Assembly: GCA_016209945.1 (NCBI GenBank)
Contig: JACQVD010000054.1
Location: 1-33,670, forward strand
Length of the DNA stretch: 33,670 nt
Direction: 5' to 3'
DNA from: Gemmatimonadota bacterium
GTDB lineage: Bacteria; Gemmatimonadota; Gemmatimonadetes; Palauibacterales; KS3-K002
The notes beneath the pieces were generated by a model, which saw only the letters and a program-made list of their open reading frames with translations, was not told where the DNA came from and did not search any database. This document shows positions 9,364 to 18,177 of the stretch, in pieces. Made by a program: the position numbers and the translations under genes. Position 1 is the stretch's first letter, and every line of letters begins with the position of its first letter.

Positions 9364-10683
9364 ATGAGGCTCCCCGTCGTGGCCATCGTAGGACGCCCGA
9401 ACGTCGGAAAATCGACGTTCTTCAACCGGGTCCTGGGACGCCGGGAGGCGATCGTCTCCCCAGAGCCGGGAGTGACGCGCGACCTCAAGTACGCGAAGAC
9501 AGAATGGGGGGGCCGGCTATTCTACGTCGTTGACACGGGCGGCCTCGTGGAAGGCTCCCCGCGGGAGATCGACCGGGCGGTTCGGCAACAGGTGCTGCGC
9601 GCCATCGAGCAAGCGCATCTCGCGCTGTTGGTGGTGGACGCGCAGGAAGGGGCCCACCCTCTCGACCGTTGGATCGCCGAGATGTTGCGCGAACGGCAGG
9701 TGCCCACCCTCGTCGTGGCCAACAAGGTGGACAACCTCCCTTCCGCGACCGAGCACTACGAGTTCTTCGCGCTGGGGCTCGGCGAGCCGGTTCCGGTCTC
9801 CGCCATCAGCGGGAAGGGAAGCGGCGACGTGCTCGACCGCATCGCGGCACTCCTACCGCCCGCGGAGCGGGAAGAGGAAGGAGACGCGGTTCGCATCGCG
9901 GTGGTCGGGCGACCCAACGTCGGGAAATCAACCTTCGTGAACCGAGTACTGGGCGAGGAGCGCATGGTCGTCTCGGCGGAGGCGGGCACGACGCGCGACG
10001 CGATTGACACGGTGCTGGAGTACGACGCGCGGCGAATCGTCTTCGTCGATACGGCCGGCCTTCGCCGGCGCGCAGAGGCGCCGCTCGAATTCTACAGCAT
10101 GCTCCGCGCGGAGCGCGCCATCGATCGCGCCGACGTCTGCGTCCTCCTGATCGACGCGCCGCTGGGAGCCATGAAGCACGACTTCCGCATCGCGCAGCGG
10201 GTGTGGCGGGCCGGAGCGGGGCTGGTTCTCGTCCTGAACAAGTGGGATCTCGTAGAGAAGACGGCCTCCACGGCGGCGGAGTACGAGAAGGTCCTTCGCG
10301 AGCGGGTGCCGTTCCTGGCCCACGTACCGATCCTGTTCGTCTCGGCCCTTGCGGGGCTCCGCGTGAAGCGCGCCATCGACGTCGCCCTGGAGGTGGCCGA
10401 CGCCCGACGCCAGAGGATCCCCACTCCGCAGGTGAACCGTCGGCTGCGCGATCTCGTATCTGCGCTTCAGCCTCCGCAGGTGCGCGGACGATCGCTGCGA
10501 TTCTACTATGCCGTCCAGGTGAGGACGGCGCCTCCGGTCTTCGCCTTCTGGACGAACCTCCCGAAGGACGTGCCCCAACACTACATGCGATACCTCATCA
10601 ACGGGTTCCGTGCGAGTTTCGGGTTCCTCGGGAGCCCGATCCAGGTGAAGCTCCGGACGCGACGCAAGACGAAACAGACATGA
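9364..10683 (+). CDS. der: Ribosome biogenesis GTPase Der (EngA)
   Basis: 439 aa with two tandem GTPase domains (IVGRPNVGKSTFFNR...; VVGRPNVGKSTFVNR...), NKVD and NKWD motifs, C-terminal KH-like domain. Confidence 0.97.
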   Translation: MRLPVVAIVGRPNVGKSTFFNRVLGRREAIVSPEPGVTRDLKYAKTEWGGRLFYVVDTGGLVEGSPREIDRAVRQQVLRAIEQAHLALLVVDAQEGAHPLDRWIAEMLRERQVPTLVVANKVDNLPSATEHYEFFALGLGEPVPVSAISGKGSGDVLDRIAALLPPAEREEEGDAVRIAVVGRPNVGKSTFVNRVLGEERMVVSAEAGTTRDAIDTVLEYDARRIVFVDTAGLRRRAEAPLEFYSMLRAERAIDRADVCVLLIDAPLGAMKHDFRIAQRVWRAGAGLVLVLNKWDLVEKTASTAAEYEKVLRERVPFLAHVPILFVSALAGLRVKRAIDVALEVADARRQRIPTPQVNRRLRDLVSALQPPQVRGRSLRFYYAVQVRTAPPVFAFWTNLPKDVPQHYMRYLINGFRASFGFLGSPIQVKLRTRRKTKQT

Positions 10684-11300
10684 GCGCGCCGGTCTGGCTC
10701 ATCGCGAGCTATCTCCTGGGCTCGATCCCTGTCAGCTTTCTCGTGGGGAAGGCCTCCGGGGTTGATATCCGAGCGGTCGGCAGCGGCAACGTCGGCGCCA
10801 CGAACCTGTACAGGGCGGTCGGCCTCGGTCCGTCAGTCGGCGCGGCGCTCTTGGACATCGCCAAGGGGTTCGTGCCCGTGTTCTTCTTCCCGCGTTGGGA
10901 CGGCGAGTCGGCGGTGTGGGCCGCGGGATACGGGTTGGCCGCGATGGCCGGCCACATCTGGCCCGTCTGGCTTCGATTCCGCGGCGGTAAGGGAATGGCC
11001 ACGGGAGCCGGCGTCTTCCTGGCGTTGGCACCGCTCGCCACGGCCCTGGCGCTGGCGCTGTGGGGTCTGGCGGTCGCCGCCACTCGCACCGTCTCCATCG
11101 GGTCTCTTCTCGCGGCGGCGAGCCTGGCGGTCCTCGTGTGGGCGACCGGCGGGCCGGCCCACGTTGTGGGCGTCGGCGCCGCGGCCGCCGTCGCCGTCTG
11201 GTGGACTCACCGCGCGAACATCCGGCGGCTTCTCCGCGGTGAGGAGCTCCCTGCGCGCCGGGGTGCCGGAACGGCGCAGCCGCCTCGGGAGGCGCGTTGA
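10680..11300 (+). CDS. plsY: Acyl-phosphate glycerol-3-phosphate acyltransferase PlsY
   Basis: The 10203-11300 ORF is trimmed to the ATG at 10680 (ATGA overlap with der). YLLGSIPVSFLVGK, GSGNVGATNLYRAVG, FRGGKGMATGAG. Confidence 0.95.
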   Translation: MSAPVWLIASYLLGSIPVSFLVGKASGVDIRAVGSGNVGATNLYRAVGLGPSVGAALLDIAKGFVPVFFFPRWDGESAVWAAGYGLAAMAGHIWPVWLRFRGGKGMATGAGVFLALAPLATALALALWGLAVAATRTVSIGSLLAAASLAVLVWATGGPAHVVGVGAAAAVAVWWTHRANIRRLLRGEELPARRGAGTAQPPREAR

Positions 11301-12316
11301 CGCCAGAGAGCCGGGTCGGTGTGATCGGGGCGGGGAGCTGGGGCACGGCGCTGGCTCACCTTCTCGCGCAGAAGGGGCTTCGAGTCCGCCTGTGGTGTTA
11401 CGAGAGCGAGGTCGCCGCACAGATCGCCCGGGAGCGCGTGAACCGTCTGTACCTCGATGGGCTTCAGCTCCACCCAGGGATCTTCGCGACGGACGCGTTT
11501 GCAGAGGCGCTGGCCGGCGTCGAGACCGTCGTCCTCGTCACCCCGTCCCACGTTCTTCGGCGCGTGCTGGAGAGCGCGCGGGCTTGGATCACCGAGCGCG
11601 CGCTCCTCGTGAGCGCGTCCAAGGGTCTGGAGGTCGAGACGCTTCAGACGATGACGCAGGTGATCGCTGAGCTCCTCCCCGGGCGCACGTGCGTCGCGCT
11701 CTCCGGCCCGAGCTTCGCCCGGGAGGTCGTCGAGGGCCAGCCCACGGCCGTCGTGGCCGCATCCGCTTCGCGCTCCGCGGCACGGGCGATCCAGTCGCTC
11801 TTCGGGGGCGTACGCTTCCGCGTCTACACGAGCGACGACGTCATGGGAGTCGAGCTAGGAGGGGCGTTGAAGAACGTCATCGCCGTCGGCTACGGCATTG
11901 CCGAAGGGCTGGGCTACGGGCACAACGCGAGGGCGGCGCTCCTCACCCGCGGGCTGCTCGAGCTCACGCGCCTCGGGGTCGCCATGGGCGCCCGGGCGCG
12001 CACGTTCGGGGGTCTGGCAGGGATGGGCGACCTCGTCCTCACCTGCACCGGCGGTCTGAGCCGAAACCGGTCCGTGGGCCTGAAGCTCGGCGCAGGACGC
12101 GCCCTGACCGACGTGTTGGCCGAGATGCACAACGTGGCCGAGGGCGTGAATACGACGCGCGCGGCCGTGCGGCTGGCCGAGCGGCACGGCATGGACGCTC
12201 CGATCATTCGCGAGATCCACGCCGTCCTCTTCGAGGGGAAGCCGCCGCAGCGCGCGGTGGAGGATCTTCTCTCGCGAGAACCCGGACCGGAGTACGATGC
12301 GGTGGACGATGCCTGA
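11297..12316 (+). CDS. gpsA: Glycerol-3-phosphate dehydrogenase [NAD(P)+]
   Basis: 339 aa, TTG start overlapping plsY stop. VGVIGAGSWGTALAHLLAQKG, LSGPSFAREV, GALKNVIAVGYGIAEGLGYG. Confidence 0.96.
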   Translation: MTPESRVGVIGAGSWGTALAHLLAQKGLRVRLWCYESEVAAQIARERVNRLYLDGLQLHPGIFATDAFAEALAGVETVVLVTPSHVLRRVLESARAWITERALLVSASKGLEVETLQTMTQVIAELLPGRTCVALSGPSFAREVVEGQPTAVVAASASRSAARAIQSLFGGVRFRVYTSDDVMGVELGGALKNVIAVGYGIAEGLGYGHNARAALLTRGLLELTRLGVAMGARARTFGGLAGMGDLVLTCTGGLSRNRSVGLKLGAGRALTDVLAEMHNVAEGVNTTRAAVRLAERHGMDAPIIREIHAVLFEGKPPQRAVEDLLSREPGPEYDAVDDA

Positions 12317-12716
12317 CGATCGGATCGCTCCCCGGGAGTACTATTCGATCGGTGAAGTGTGCGAGCTGACGGGGCTGAAGCCGCACGTCCTTCGCTACTG
12401 GGAAACGCAGTTCCGGGAGCTGCGTCCCGCGAAGAACCGGGCGGGGAACCGTGTATACCGCGCCAGAGAGATCAAGATCATCCAGCTCGTCAAGCACCTC
12501 CTGTACGAGGAGAAGTACACAATCGACGGCGCGCGCAAGAGGCTGGAGGCTCTGCGGGCCAACAAGGAGCTCGACGAAGTCGGCGATCGTATCCTCGACC
12601 GGCAGGCGATGCGCGAGCTGCGCCAGCAGGTGAGAGCCGTTCTCGACATCCTCACCGTGCCGGAGGAGCCGGCGGAGCCCGAGGCCGACGAGCCCGGCGC
12701 CCCCCGCCTCCCCTGA
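12309..12716 (+). CDS. MerR family transcriptional regulator
   Basis: YYSIGEVCELTGLKPHVLRYWETQFRELRPAKNRAGNRVYR is a MerR helix-turn-helix. ATG at 12309 overlaps the gpsA end (the ORF track starts at 12297). Confidence 0.9.
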   Translation: MPDDRIAPREYYSIGEVCELTGLKPHVLRYWETQFRELRPAKNRAGNRVYRAREIKIIQLVKHLLYEEKYTIDGARKRLEALRANKELDEVGDRILDRQAMRELRQQVRAVLDILTVPEEPAEPEADEPGAPRLP

Positions 12717-12717
12717 G

Positions 12718-13467
12718 ATGGTCATCCTCTGTACCAACGACGACGGTCACCGAGCCCACGGGCTCGCCCTTCTCGCAGAGGCCGCCGCCAGCCTCGGGGA
12801 CGTGTGGATCGTGGCGCCCGACCGTGAGCAGAGCGCCACCAGCCACTCCCTGACTTTGCATCGCCCGCTCCGGGTCGAGCAGTCGGGCCCGCGGGCCTAC
12901 CACGTGGACGGGACGCCCACCGATTGTGTGCTCCTGGCCGTGCACAGCCTGCTGGATCGAGCGCCGGACGTCGTACTCTCCGGTATCAATCACGGACCCA
13001 ACATGGGCGAGGATGTCCTCTATTCCGGCACGGTGGCGGCCGCGATGGAAGCGACGCTCCTCGGGATCCCGGCGATCGCGATCTCGTACGCGGGCCAGGA
13101 GCCCGGCGAACTGGACGGGCACCGCCCCCTTCTGGACCGTCTCCTCCGGGCGCTCCTCCTGCGCGACGACTTCCCGCGGGACAGCTTCTTCAACATCAAC
13201 CTACCGGCCGTGGCAGCGGGCCGCGTGACGGGGATTCGGTTCACGACCTTGGGCCGTCGCGTCTACTCCGAGTCCATCACGCGCTTCCGCGATCCCATGG
13301 GCCGCGAGTGGTACTGGATCGGAGGGGGCGAGACCCGCTGGACCGGGCGCGAGGAGTCCGATTTCAGGGCCGTGGGTGCGGGCTACGTGTCGATCACGCC
13401 GCTGCATCTCGACCTCACCCACTACGACCTCGTGGACAAGGTCGCCCGGTGGTCGGTCGATCTGTAG
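12718..13467 (+). CDS. surE: 5'/3'-nucleotidase SurE
   Basis: 249 aa. LCTNDDGHRAHGL, APDREQSATSHSLTL, SGINHGPNMGEDVLYSGTVAAAMEA. Confidence 0.96.
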   Translation: MVILCTNDDGHRAHGLALLAEAAASLGDVWIVAPDREQSATSHSLTLHRPLRVEQSGPRAYHVDGTPTDCVLLAVHSLLDRAPDVVLSGINHGPNMGEDVLYSGTVAAAMEATLLGIPAIAISYAGQEPGELDGHRPLLDRLLRALLLRDDFPRDSFFNINLPAVAAGRVTGIRFTTLGRRVYSESITRFRDPMGREWYWIGGGETRWTGREESDFRAVGAGYVSITPLHLDLTHYDLVDKVARWSVDL

Positions 13468-14096
13468 TCGCGAGACGCTACGAGGAGCCGCGGCGGCGGC
13501 TCGTCGAGTATCTTCGCGAGCAGGGGATCGACGATCTCGCGGTGTTGCACGCGTTCGACGCTGTCCCGAGGCACCTCTTTGTGCCGGCGTCGCTCCGACA
13601 CCAGGCGTATCAGGACGTGGCCCTCCCCATTGGATTCGGCCAGACGATCTCTCGGCCGACGACACACGCGTTCTACCTCCAGTGCCTGAGACTGTCGAGT
13701 CGTGAGCGCGTGCTGGAAGTCGGCACGGGTTCCGGTTTCCAGACGGCACTCCTCTCGTGTCTCGCGGCACACGTACACTCCGTCGAACGGATCCCGGCCC
13801 TCGCACGCCGCGCCCGCGACCTCTTGGAGGAATTGAGGATCCGCAACGTGACGGTCCAGGTCGGCGATGGCGCGCTGGGCTGGAAGACCCATGCCCCGTA
13901 CGACGCGATCCTGGTGTCGGCGCGGGCCGGCACGGTTCCCGAGCCCCTCCTCGATCAGCTGGGCCCCGGCGGCAAGCTTCTGATCCCGCTGGGCCCCGAC
14001 CCACACGATCAGCAGCTCTTTCTCGTCCGGCGCGACTATTGGGGCCGTGTGATCCTCTCGGCGCTGCGCGACTCGCGATTTGTCCCTCTTGTCTAG
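13449..14096 (+). CDS. pcm: Protein-L-isoaspartate O-methyltransferase
   Basis: Probable GTG start at 13449 inside the longer ORF. DAVPRHLFVP, ALPIGFGQTISRP, VLEVGTGSGFQTALLSCLA. surE-pcm adjacency is a known synteny. Confidence 0.93.
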   Translation: MVGRSVVARRYEEPRRRLVEYLREQGIDDLAVLHAFDAVPRHLFVPASLRHQAYQDVALPIGFGQTISRPTTHAFYLQCLRLSSRERVLEVGTGSGFQTALLSCLAAHVHSVERIPALARRARDLLEELRIRNVTVQVGDGALGWKTHAPYDAILVSARAGTVPEPLLDQLGPGGKLLIPLGPDPHDQQLFLVRRDYWGRVILSALRDSRFVPLV

Positions 14097-14736
14097 TCAG
14101 ACGCCCGGTTGGGGTCCGGAGGGACGTGCGCCCCACGTCACGCATCGGGCCGGTCCACTACGGCGGCTCTACCACTGGGTGCTGAGCTGGTCCGATCACC
14201 GGTACGGCTCCGTCGCGCTGGGCGCCGTGGCCTTCGCGGAATCGAGCTTCTTCCCGGTGCCGCCCGATGTGCTCCTCATCTCCCTGGGTCTCGGGCGCCC
14301 GCGGCGCAGCCTGTGGTACGGACTCATCTGCACGGCGCTCTCCGTGGCGGGGGGCATGTTCGGCTATTTCGTCGGCCTGGCCCTCTTCGAGTCCCTCGGG
14401 CAGCGGATTCTCGAATTCTACGGTGCCATGGACGAGTACGTGCAGGTCGGCCGGCTGTACCGCGAGAATCTCGTGGTCGCCCTCGGCGCCGCCGGCTTCA
14501 CGCCGATCCCTTACAAGGTGTTCACCATCGCCGCGGGGGCTTTTGCCATCCCGCTCGTGCCGTTCGTGATCATCTCCGCCGTGAGTCGCGGCGCCCGCTT
14601 CTTCCTCGTGGCGGGCCTCCTCTACCTCCACGGGGAACGGGTCCGGAGCTGGATCGAGCGGTACTTCAGCCTCTTCACGATCCTCTTCTTCGTCCTGCTT
14701 CTGGGCGGTTTCGTCCTCGTCCGGTGGGTATTATGA
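14080..14736 (+). CDS. YqaA/DedA-family (SNARE-associated) membrane protein
   Basis: 218 aa. AFAESSFFPVPPDVLLISLGL, GGMFGYFVG, GFTPIPYKVFTIAAGAF are family motifs. Multiple TM segments. Confidence 0.87.
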   Translation: MSLLSSQTPGWGPEGRAPHVTHRAGPLRRLYHWVLSWSDHRYGSVALGAVAFAESSFFPVPPDVLLISLGLGRPRRSLWYGLICTALSVAGGMFGYFVGLALFESLGQRILEFYGAMDEYVQVGRLYRENLVVALGAAGFTPIPYKVFTIAAGAFAIPLVPFVIISAVSRGARFFLVAGLLYLHGERVRSWIERYFSLFTILFFVLLLGGFVLVRWVL

Positions 14737-15098
14737 TGGCGGGTGCCATGCGCGTACCTCGACCGTACGTTCCGAGCCCGACCCCCCGGCGAGGGCGGGG
14801 GACGGAAGTGGAGGCGCCGCCCGCACGGGCGCATTCGCCGCCCCTGACGCGGCCGTACGTACCCGCGGGCCCACCGGTCCAGGGGGAAGGCTTCACGAGT
14901 CCCGTAGCCTCAGCCCTTGCAGACCGGCTGGCCCGCTTCGGGCGGGAGCTTCGTCTGGACGACCGGACCGCTAGGCTTCTGGAGGCGCTGCGACAGGAGG
15001 CGACGGGCGATGCGGCCCACGATCTCGTGCTGGCCGCCTTCGCCGCCGGCTTCCTTGCCGGCAGGGATGAGCTTGGCCGCTGGATCCATCAGCCCTGA
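14733..15098 (+). CDS. Small protein of unknown function with N-terminal RPYVP repeat
   Basis: 121 aa, ATG overlaps the upstream TGA (ATGATG/TGA). Proline-rich N-terminus with PRPYVPSPTP and TRPYVPAGPP, then a helical C-terminus. Confidence 0.6.
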   Translation: MMAGAMRVPRPYVPSPTPRRGRGTEVEAPPARAHSPPLTRPYVPAGPPVQGEGFTSPVASALADRLARFGRELRLDDRTARLLEALRQEATGDAAHDLVLAAFAAGFLAGRDELGRWIHQP

Positions 15099-15624
15099 CA
15101 GGGACCTGGCTCGCCGGCTCCGGCAGGCGATCCGCGATATCCCGGACTTTCCGAAGCCCGGCATCGTGTTCAAGGACCTCATGCCGGTTCTGCTCGATCC
15201 GGCGCTGTTCACCGAGACGCTCGAAGCGCTGCTCGCCCCCGTACGGTCGCGGAAGGTGGACAAGGTTGTGGGGATCGAAGCCCGGGGCTTCATCTTCGCA
15301 GCGCCGCTTGCCGTCGCGCTCAACGCGGCGTTCGTGCCGATCCGGAAGCCTGGCAAGCTCCCCGGGCCCACGCGGCGCATCGAGTACGCGCTTGAGTACG
15401 GCACGGATGCCCTGGAGGTGCAGGCTCATGCGATCCGGCCTGGTGATCGCGTCTTCCTCGTGGATGACGTCCTGGCCACCGGCGGCACGGCGGCGGCCGC
15501 GGCCGAGCTTATCGCCGCTCTCGGCGGCGTCGTCGAGTTCGCCGCGTTCATCGCGGAGCTCGGATTCCTGCGGGGCCGGGAGCGGCTCCGCGACCTCGAG
15601 ATGAGCGCCCTCGTCACGTTCTAG
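15067..15624 (+). CDS. apt: Adenine phosphoribosyltransferase
   Basis: IRDIPDFPKPGIVFKDLMPVL, GIEARGFIFAAPLA, PGDRVFLVDDVLATGGTAAAAAELI. Start placed at ATG 15067. Confidence 0.95.
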   Translation: MSLAAGSISPDRDLARRLRQAIRDIPDFPKPGIVFKDLMPVLLDPALFTETLEALLAPVRSRKVDKVVGIEARGFIFAAPLAVALNAAFVPIRKPGKLPGPTRRIEYALEYGTDALEVQAHAIRPGDRVFLVDDVLATGGTAAAAAELIAALGGVVEFAAFIAELGFLRGRERLRDLEMSALVTF

Positions 15625-15662
15625 CTTTTTCCATCGGACATCGGAAACTCGTGGAGGACTGA

Positions 15663-16394
15663 ATGGCGCAACGCCGCCCGAAAGCACGGAGTCCGCTCCA
15701 GCCCGAACCGTCATTTGCCGACCGAGCCCTACGCATCTACGCCTGGGCGCGCAGCCACAGCCGCGCCGTCCTGGTGGGCAGTGGGGCGCTCGCGCTTCTG
15801 GTCGCCGCCAGCATGTACTACCTGGGCTACCGCCGGCAGTTGGAGTCGGCCGCTGCGGCGGAACTGCTCCGAGTGCGCGAGACGGTACTCGCGGGGAACA
15901 CGGATCTCGCCATCGCGGATCTGCAACGGCTCCTGGCACAGTACGGGGCCACAGAACACGCCAGGGAAGCGCGGGTCATGCTCGCCGTGATGCTGATCCA
16001 GTCAGGACGGCCTGAGGAGGCCATCGAGAGCGTTCGGAGGATCGCCGGGGGCCGCGGTGCGGATCCCGTCGGAGCACGTGCGGCCTTCATCCTGGGGGCG
16101 GCCCTGGAAGCCAGGCGCGACACCGTTGCGGCCATCCGGCATTACCTGACGTTGGGCGACGCCCTGGAGATGGGGTTCCAGAAGCGAGACGCCCTCCGGG
16201 CTGCCGCCCGGCTCCAGAGCGCCCGTAAGGACTACGCGGCCGCCGTTGCCACGTACCGGAGGCTCCTCCAGCTCGTCCCCGAGGCCTCCGTAGAGCGCCC
16301 CATCTACGAGATGCGCCTCGCCGAGTTGGAGACTGCCGCCCGCCTCCAGGGAACCGAGCCACCGCAACCCAGGGCAACGGAAGGCGGATCCTGA
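15663..16394 (+). CDS. TPR-containing membrane-anchored protein (YfgM-like architecture)
   Basis: 243 aa. Single N-terminal TM (AVLVGSGALALLVAASMYYLGY) followed by TPR-like helices. Confidence 0.7.
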   Translation: MAQRRPKARSPLQPEPSFADRALRIYAWARSHSRAVLVGSGALALLVAASMYYLGYRRQLESAAAAELLRVRETVLAGNTDLAIADLQRLLAQYGATEHAREARVMLAVMLIQSGRPEEAIESVRRIAGGRGADPVGARAAFILGAALEARRDTVAAIRHYLTLGDALEMGFQKRDALRAAARLQSARKDYAAAVATYRRLLQLVPEASVERPIYEMRLAELETAARLQGTEPPQPRATEGGS

Positions 16395-16422
16395 GACGCC
16401 GCAAGCACGTCCGCCGCGTCTC
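16393..16422 (+). terminator. Hairpin immediately after the last + strand gene
   Basis: GAGACGC (16393-16399) pairs with GCGTCTC (16416-16422), plus a further GC/GC pair across one mismatch. No clear T tract. Confidence 0.4.
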
Positions 16423-16428
16423 TCGTGG

Positions 16429-16456
16429 GAGTCCGATAATGTATGTTATGTAAACC
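16429..16456 (+). other. dif: Candidate dif site (XerC/XerD recombination, chromosome dimer resolution)
   Basis: GAGTCCGATAA-TGTATG-TTATGTAAACC. 19/28 identical to E. coli dif GGTGCGCATAATGTATATTATGTTAAAT; right arm 10/11 identical to the B. subtilis dif XerD arm TTATGTAAACT (references recalled from memory). AT-rich island at an exact +/- gene-orientation switch. Confidence 0.9.
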
Positions 16457-16465
16457 CACCTTAAA

Positions 16466-16493
16466 GGCAGCACCCTCACAGCTCGGTGCCGCC
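16466..16493 (-). terminator. Intrinsic terminator of the - strand array
   Basis: On the - strand: GGCGGCACC-gagctgtgag-GGTGCTGCC-TTTAA. 9-bp RNA stem including one G.U pair, followed by a short U run, 9 nt after the - strand gene's stop. Confidence 0.65.
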
Positions 16494-16501
16494 CCCAGCC
16501 C

Positions 16502-17233
16502 CTATAGCTTTAGCTTTCCGAGGAGAGCCCACAGGCGAAGCTTCCAGACCATCCATACGGCCTCCCAGATGATGCCGCGGTGCATCTTGCTCTCCCCCTC
16601 GGTCCGCTCCACGAAGACGATCGGGATCTCCCTCACCCGGAAGCCGCTGTACCACGCCCGCGCCACCATCTCGATCTGGAACGCGTACCCCTCCGACCGG
16701 ATGCAGCCGAGATCCGTCGCCTCCAGAACCACGCGGCGGAAGCACTTGAACCCGCTCGTAAGATCGTGAATGGGTACCCCCGTCACGACCCGCGCATAGA
16801 TGTTCGCGAAGTAGCTGAGCAGTAGCCGCGACATCGGCCAGTTCACCACGGTGACGCCCCGGAGGTAGCGCGATCCCACAACCAGGTCGCAGTTCTGGGC
16901 AGCGGCAAGAAACTCGGGGATATGACCCGGATCGTGCGAAAAGTCGGCGTCCATCTCGAACAAGAGATCGAAACCCCGCGCGAGGCCCCACCGGAACGCC
17001 GTCAGGTACGCCGTCCCGAGACCGAGCTTCGCCTCCCGGTGTATCACGTGAACACGGGGGCTGTCAGCGGCGAGCTGATCGGCAATAAGAGCTGTTCCGT
17101 CTGGCGAAGCGTCGTCTACGATCAGGACCTGTATCCTGTTGTCGCACTCCAGGATCTTCGGAACGATCTTCGAAAGGTTCTCGCGCTCATTGTAGGTCGG
17201 GAGAATCACGAGAATCCGAAGGGCCTCGTCCAT
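16502..17233 (-). CDS. Polyprenol/dolichol-phosphate mannosyltransferase-like GT2 glycosyltransferase
   Basis: ATG at 17233 within the longer ORF. RILVILPTYNERENLSKIV, VDDASPDGTA, EMDADFSHDPGHIP, VGSRYLRG, DLTSGFKCFRR. Confidence 0.9.
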   Translation of the reverse strand: MDEALRILVILPTYNERENLSKIVPKILECDNRIQVLIVDDASPDGTALIADQLAADSPRVHVIHREAKLGLGTAYLTAFRWGLARGFDLLFEMDADFSHDPGHIPEFLAAAQNCDLVVGSRYLRGVTVVNWPMSRLLLSYFANIYARVVTGVPIHDLTSGFKCFRRVVLEATDLGCIRSEGYAFQIEMVARAWYSGFRVREIPIVFVERTEGESKMHRGIIWEAVWMVWKLRLWALLGKLKL

Positions 17234-18177
17234 CACGTCGCCCTCCGGGCGCCCAGCAGCCGCCGCCGGCCCCACGCAAGGCCCACCCAGGCGAGCGGCA
17301 AGAGCTCGGCAGTGGTCATCCAGAGGCGCGTCACCACGGCCAGGCTGGCTGCGTCGGTCGCGCCCAGAACCGGAGCCGTGAGCGCCGCGAGGGCGCCTTC
17401 CCGGACTCCGATCCCCGCCGGCGCGAAGAAGGCGGCGTACCCGACGAAATAGGCCGCAGGAAAGGCCGTAGCGGCGAGCAGCACCTCCGACACGGCCAAG
17501 GGCCTGAACGCCGCCCAGAGGATGCAAAACGCCGCCCCATAGCCGGCCCAAGCCAGCGTATGGAGGAGAAACCAGCCCACCGCAAAACGCGGGGCCGACG
17601 GCGCAGTCTCCACGCCATGGCCGCCAATCCTCTCCAGGAACCTCAGAAGCCCCCGGAAAAGAGGGGGCGCCGCCAGCACGGCGAGGACGGCCACGGCGAC
17701 GACGGGCGCCAGCCACCGCTCAAGCAGCGGGCTCTGCACCGGAGCGACCCAAGCGTAGAACCCCCCGATCGCCAGCGCGCCCGCTAGCGAAAAGAGCTGG
17801 GCGAGCACAGCGGAAAAGGACGCGGGGCCCGGAGCCAGCCCTTGGCGGCTTGCCAGGTACGTCAGCCCGGCGACCTGCCACACCTTGCCGGGCACGTAGC
17901 GTCCCAGATTCGCGACGAAGAAGATCCGGATCGCCATGGCAAGCTTCAGCTCGCCCGCGCCGAGCTGGCGGGCGAGTCGCGACCACAGAGCGACGAGATA
18001 TACGAAGACGCCGAGAAGGAGCCCGAAGGAGAGCGCGAGGCGTAGCGGCTCCGGCCTCCATCTCTCGCCCCCCAACTGTCCCAGATCCGCGATCGAAACT
18101 CGGAGAGCCCGGAAGAGGAAGACCGTGACGATGACGGTGAGAAGTCCCTGTAGAACCCAGCGAAGGGCGCGGCTCAC
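17233..18177 (-). CDS. Lysylphosphatidylglycerol synthase TM region-like (UPF0104/AglD-type) membrane protein
   Basis: Multiple TM segments, NLGRYVPGKVWQVAGLTYLASRQG, FFAPAGIGVREGALAAL. GTG start at 18177 overlaps the upstream stop (GTGA). Confidence 0.8.
   Translation of the reverse strand: MSRALRWVLQGLLTVIVTVFLFRALRVSIADLGQLGGERWRPEPLRLALSFGLLLGVFVYLVALWSRLARQLGAGELKLAMAIRIFFVANLGRYVPGKVWQVAGLTYLASRQGLAPGPASFSAVLAQLFSLAGALAIGGFYAWVAPVQSPLLERWLAPVVAVAVLAVLAAPPLFRGLLRFLERIGGHGVETAPSAPRFAVGWFLLHTLAWAGYGAAFCILWAAFRPLAVSEVLLAATAFPAAYFVGYAAFFAPAGIGVREGALAALTAPVLGATDAASLAVVTRLWMTTAELLPLAWVGLAWGRRRLLGARRAT

Noticed and set aside
16429-16456. Reading the AT-rich 28-mer as a promoter or operator
   Set aside because: It sits in a convergent gap with no downstream gene start on either strand, and its arm-centre-arm structure matches dif rather than -35/-10 spacing.
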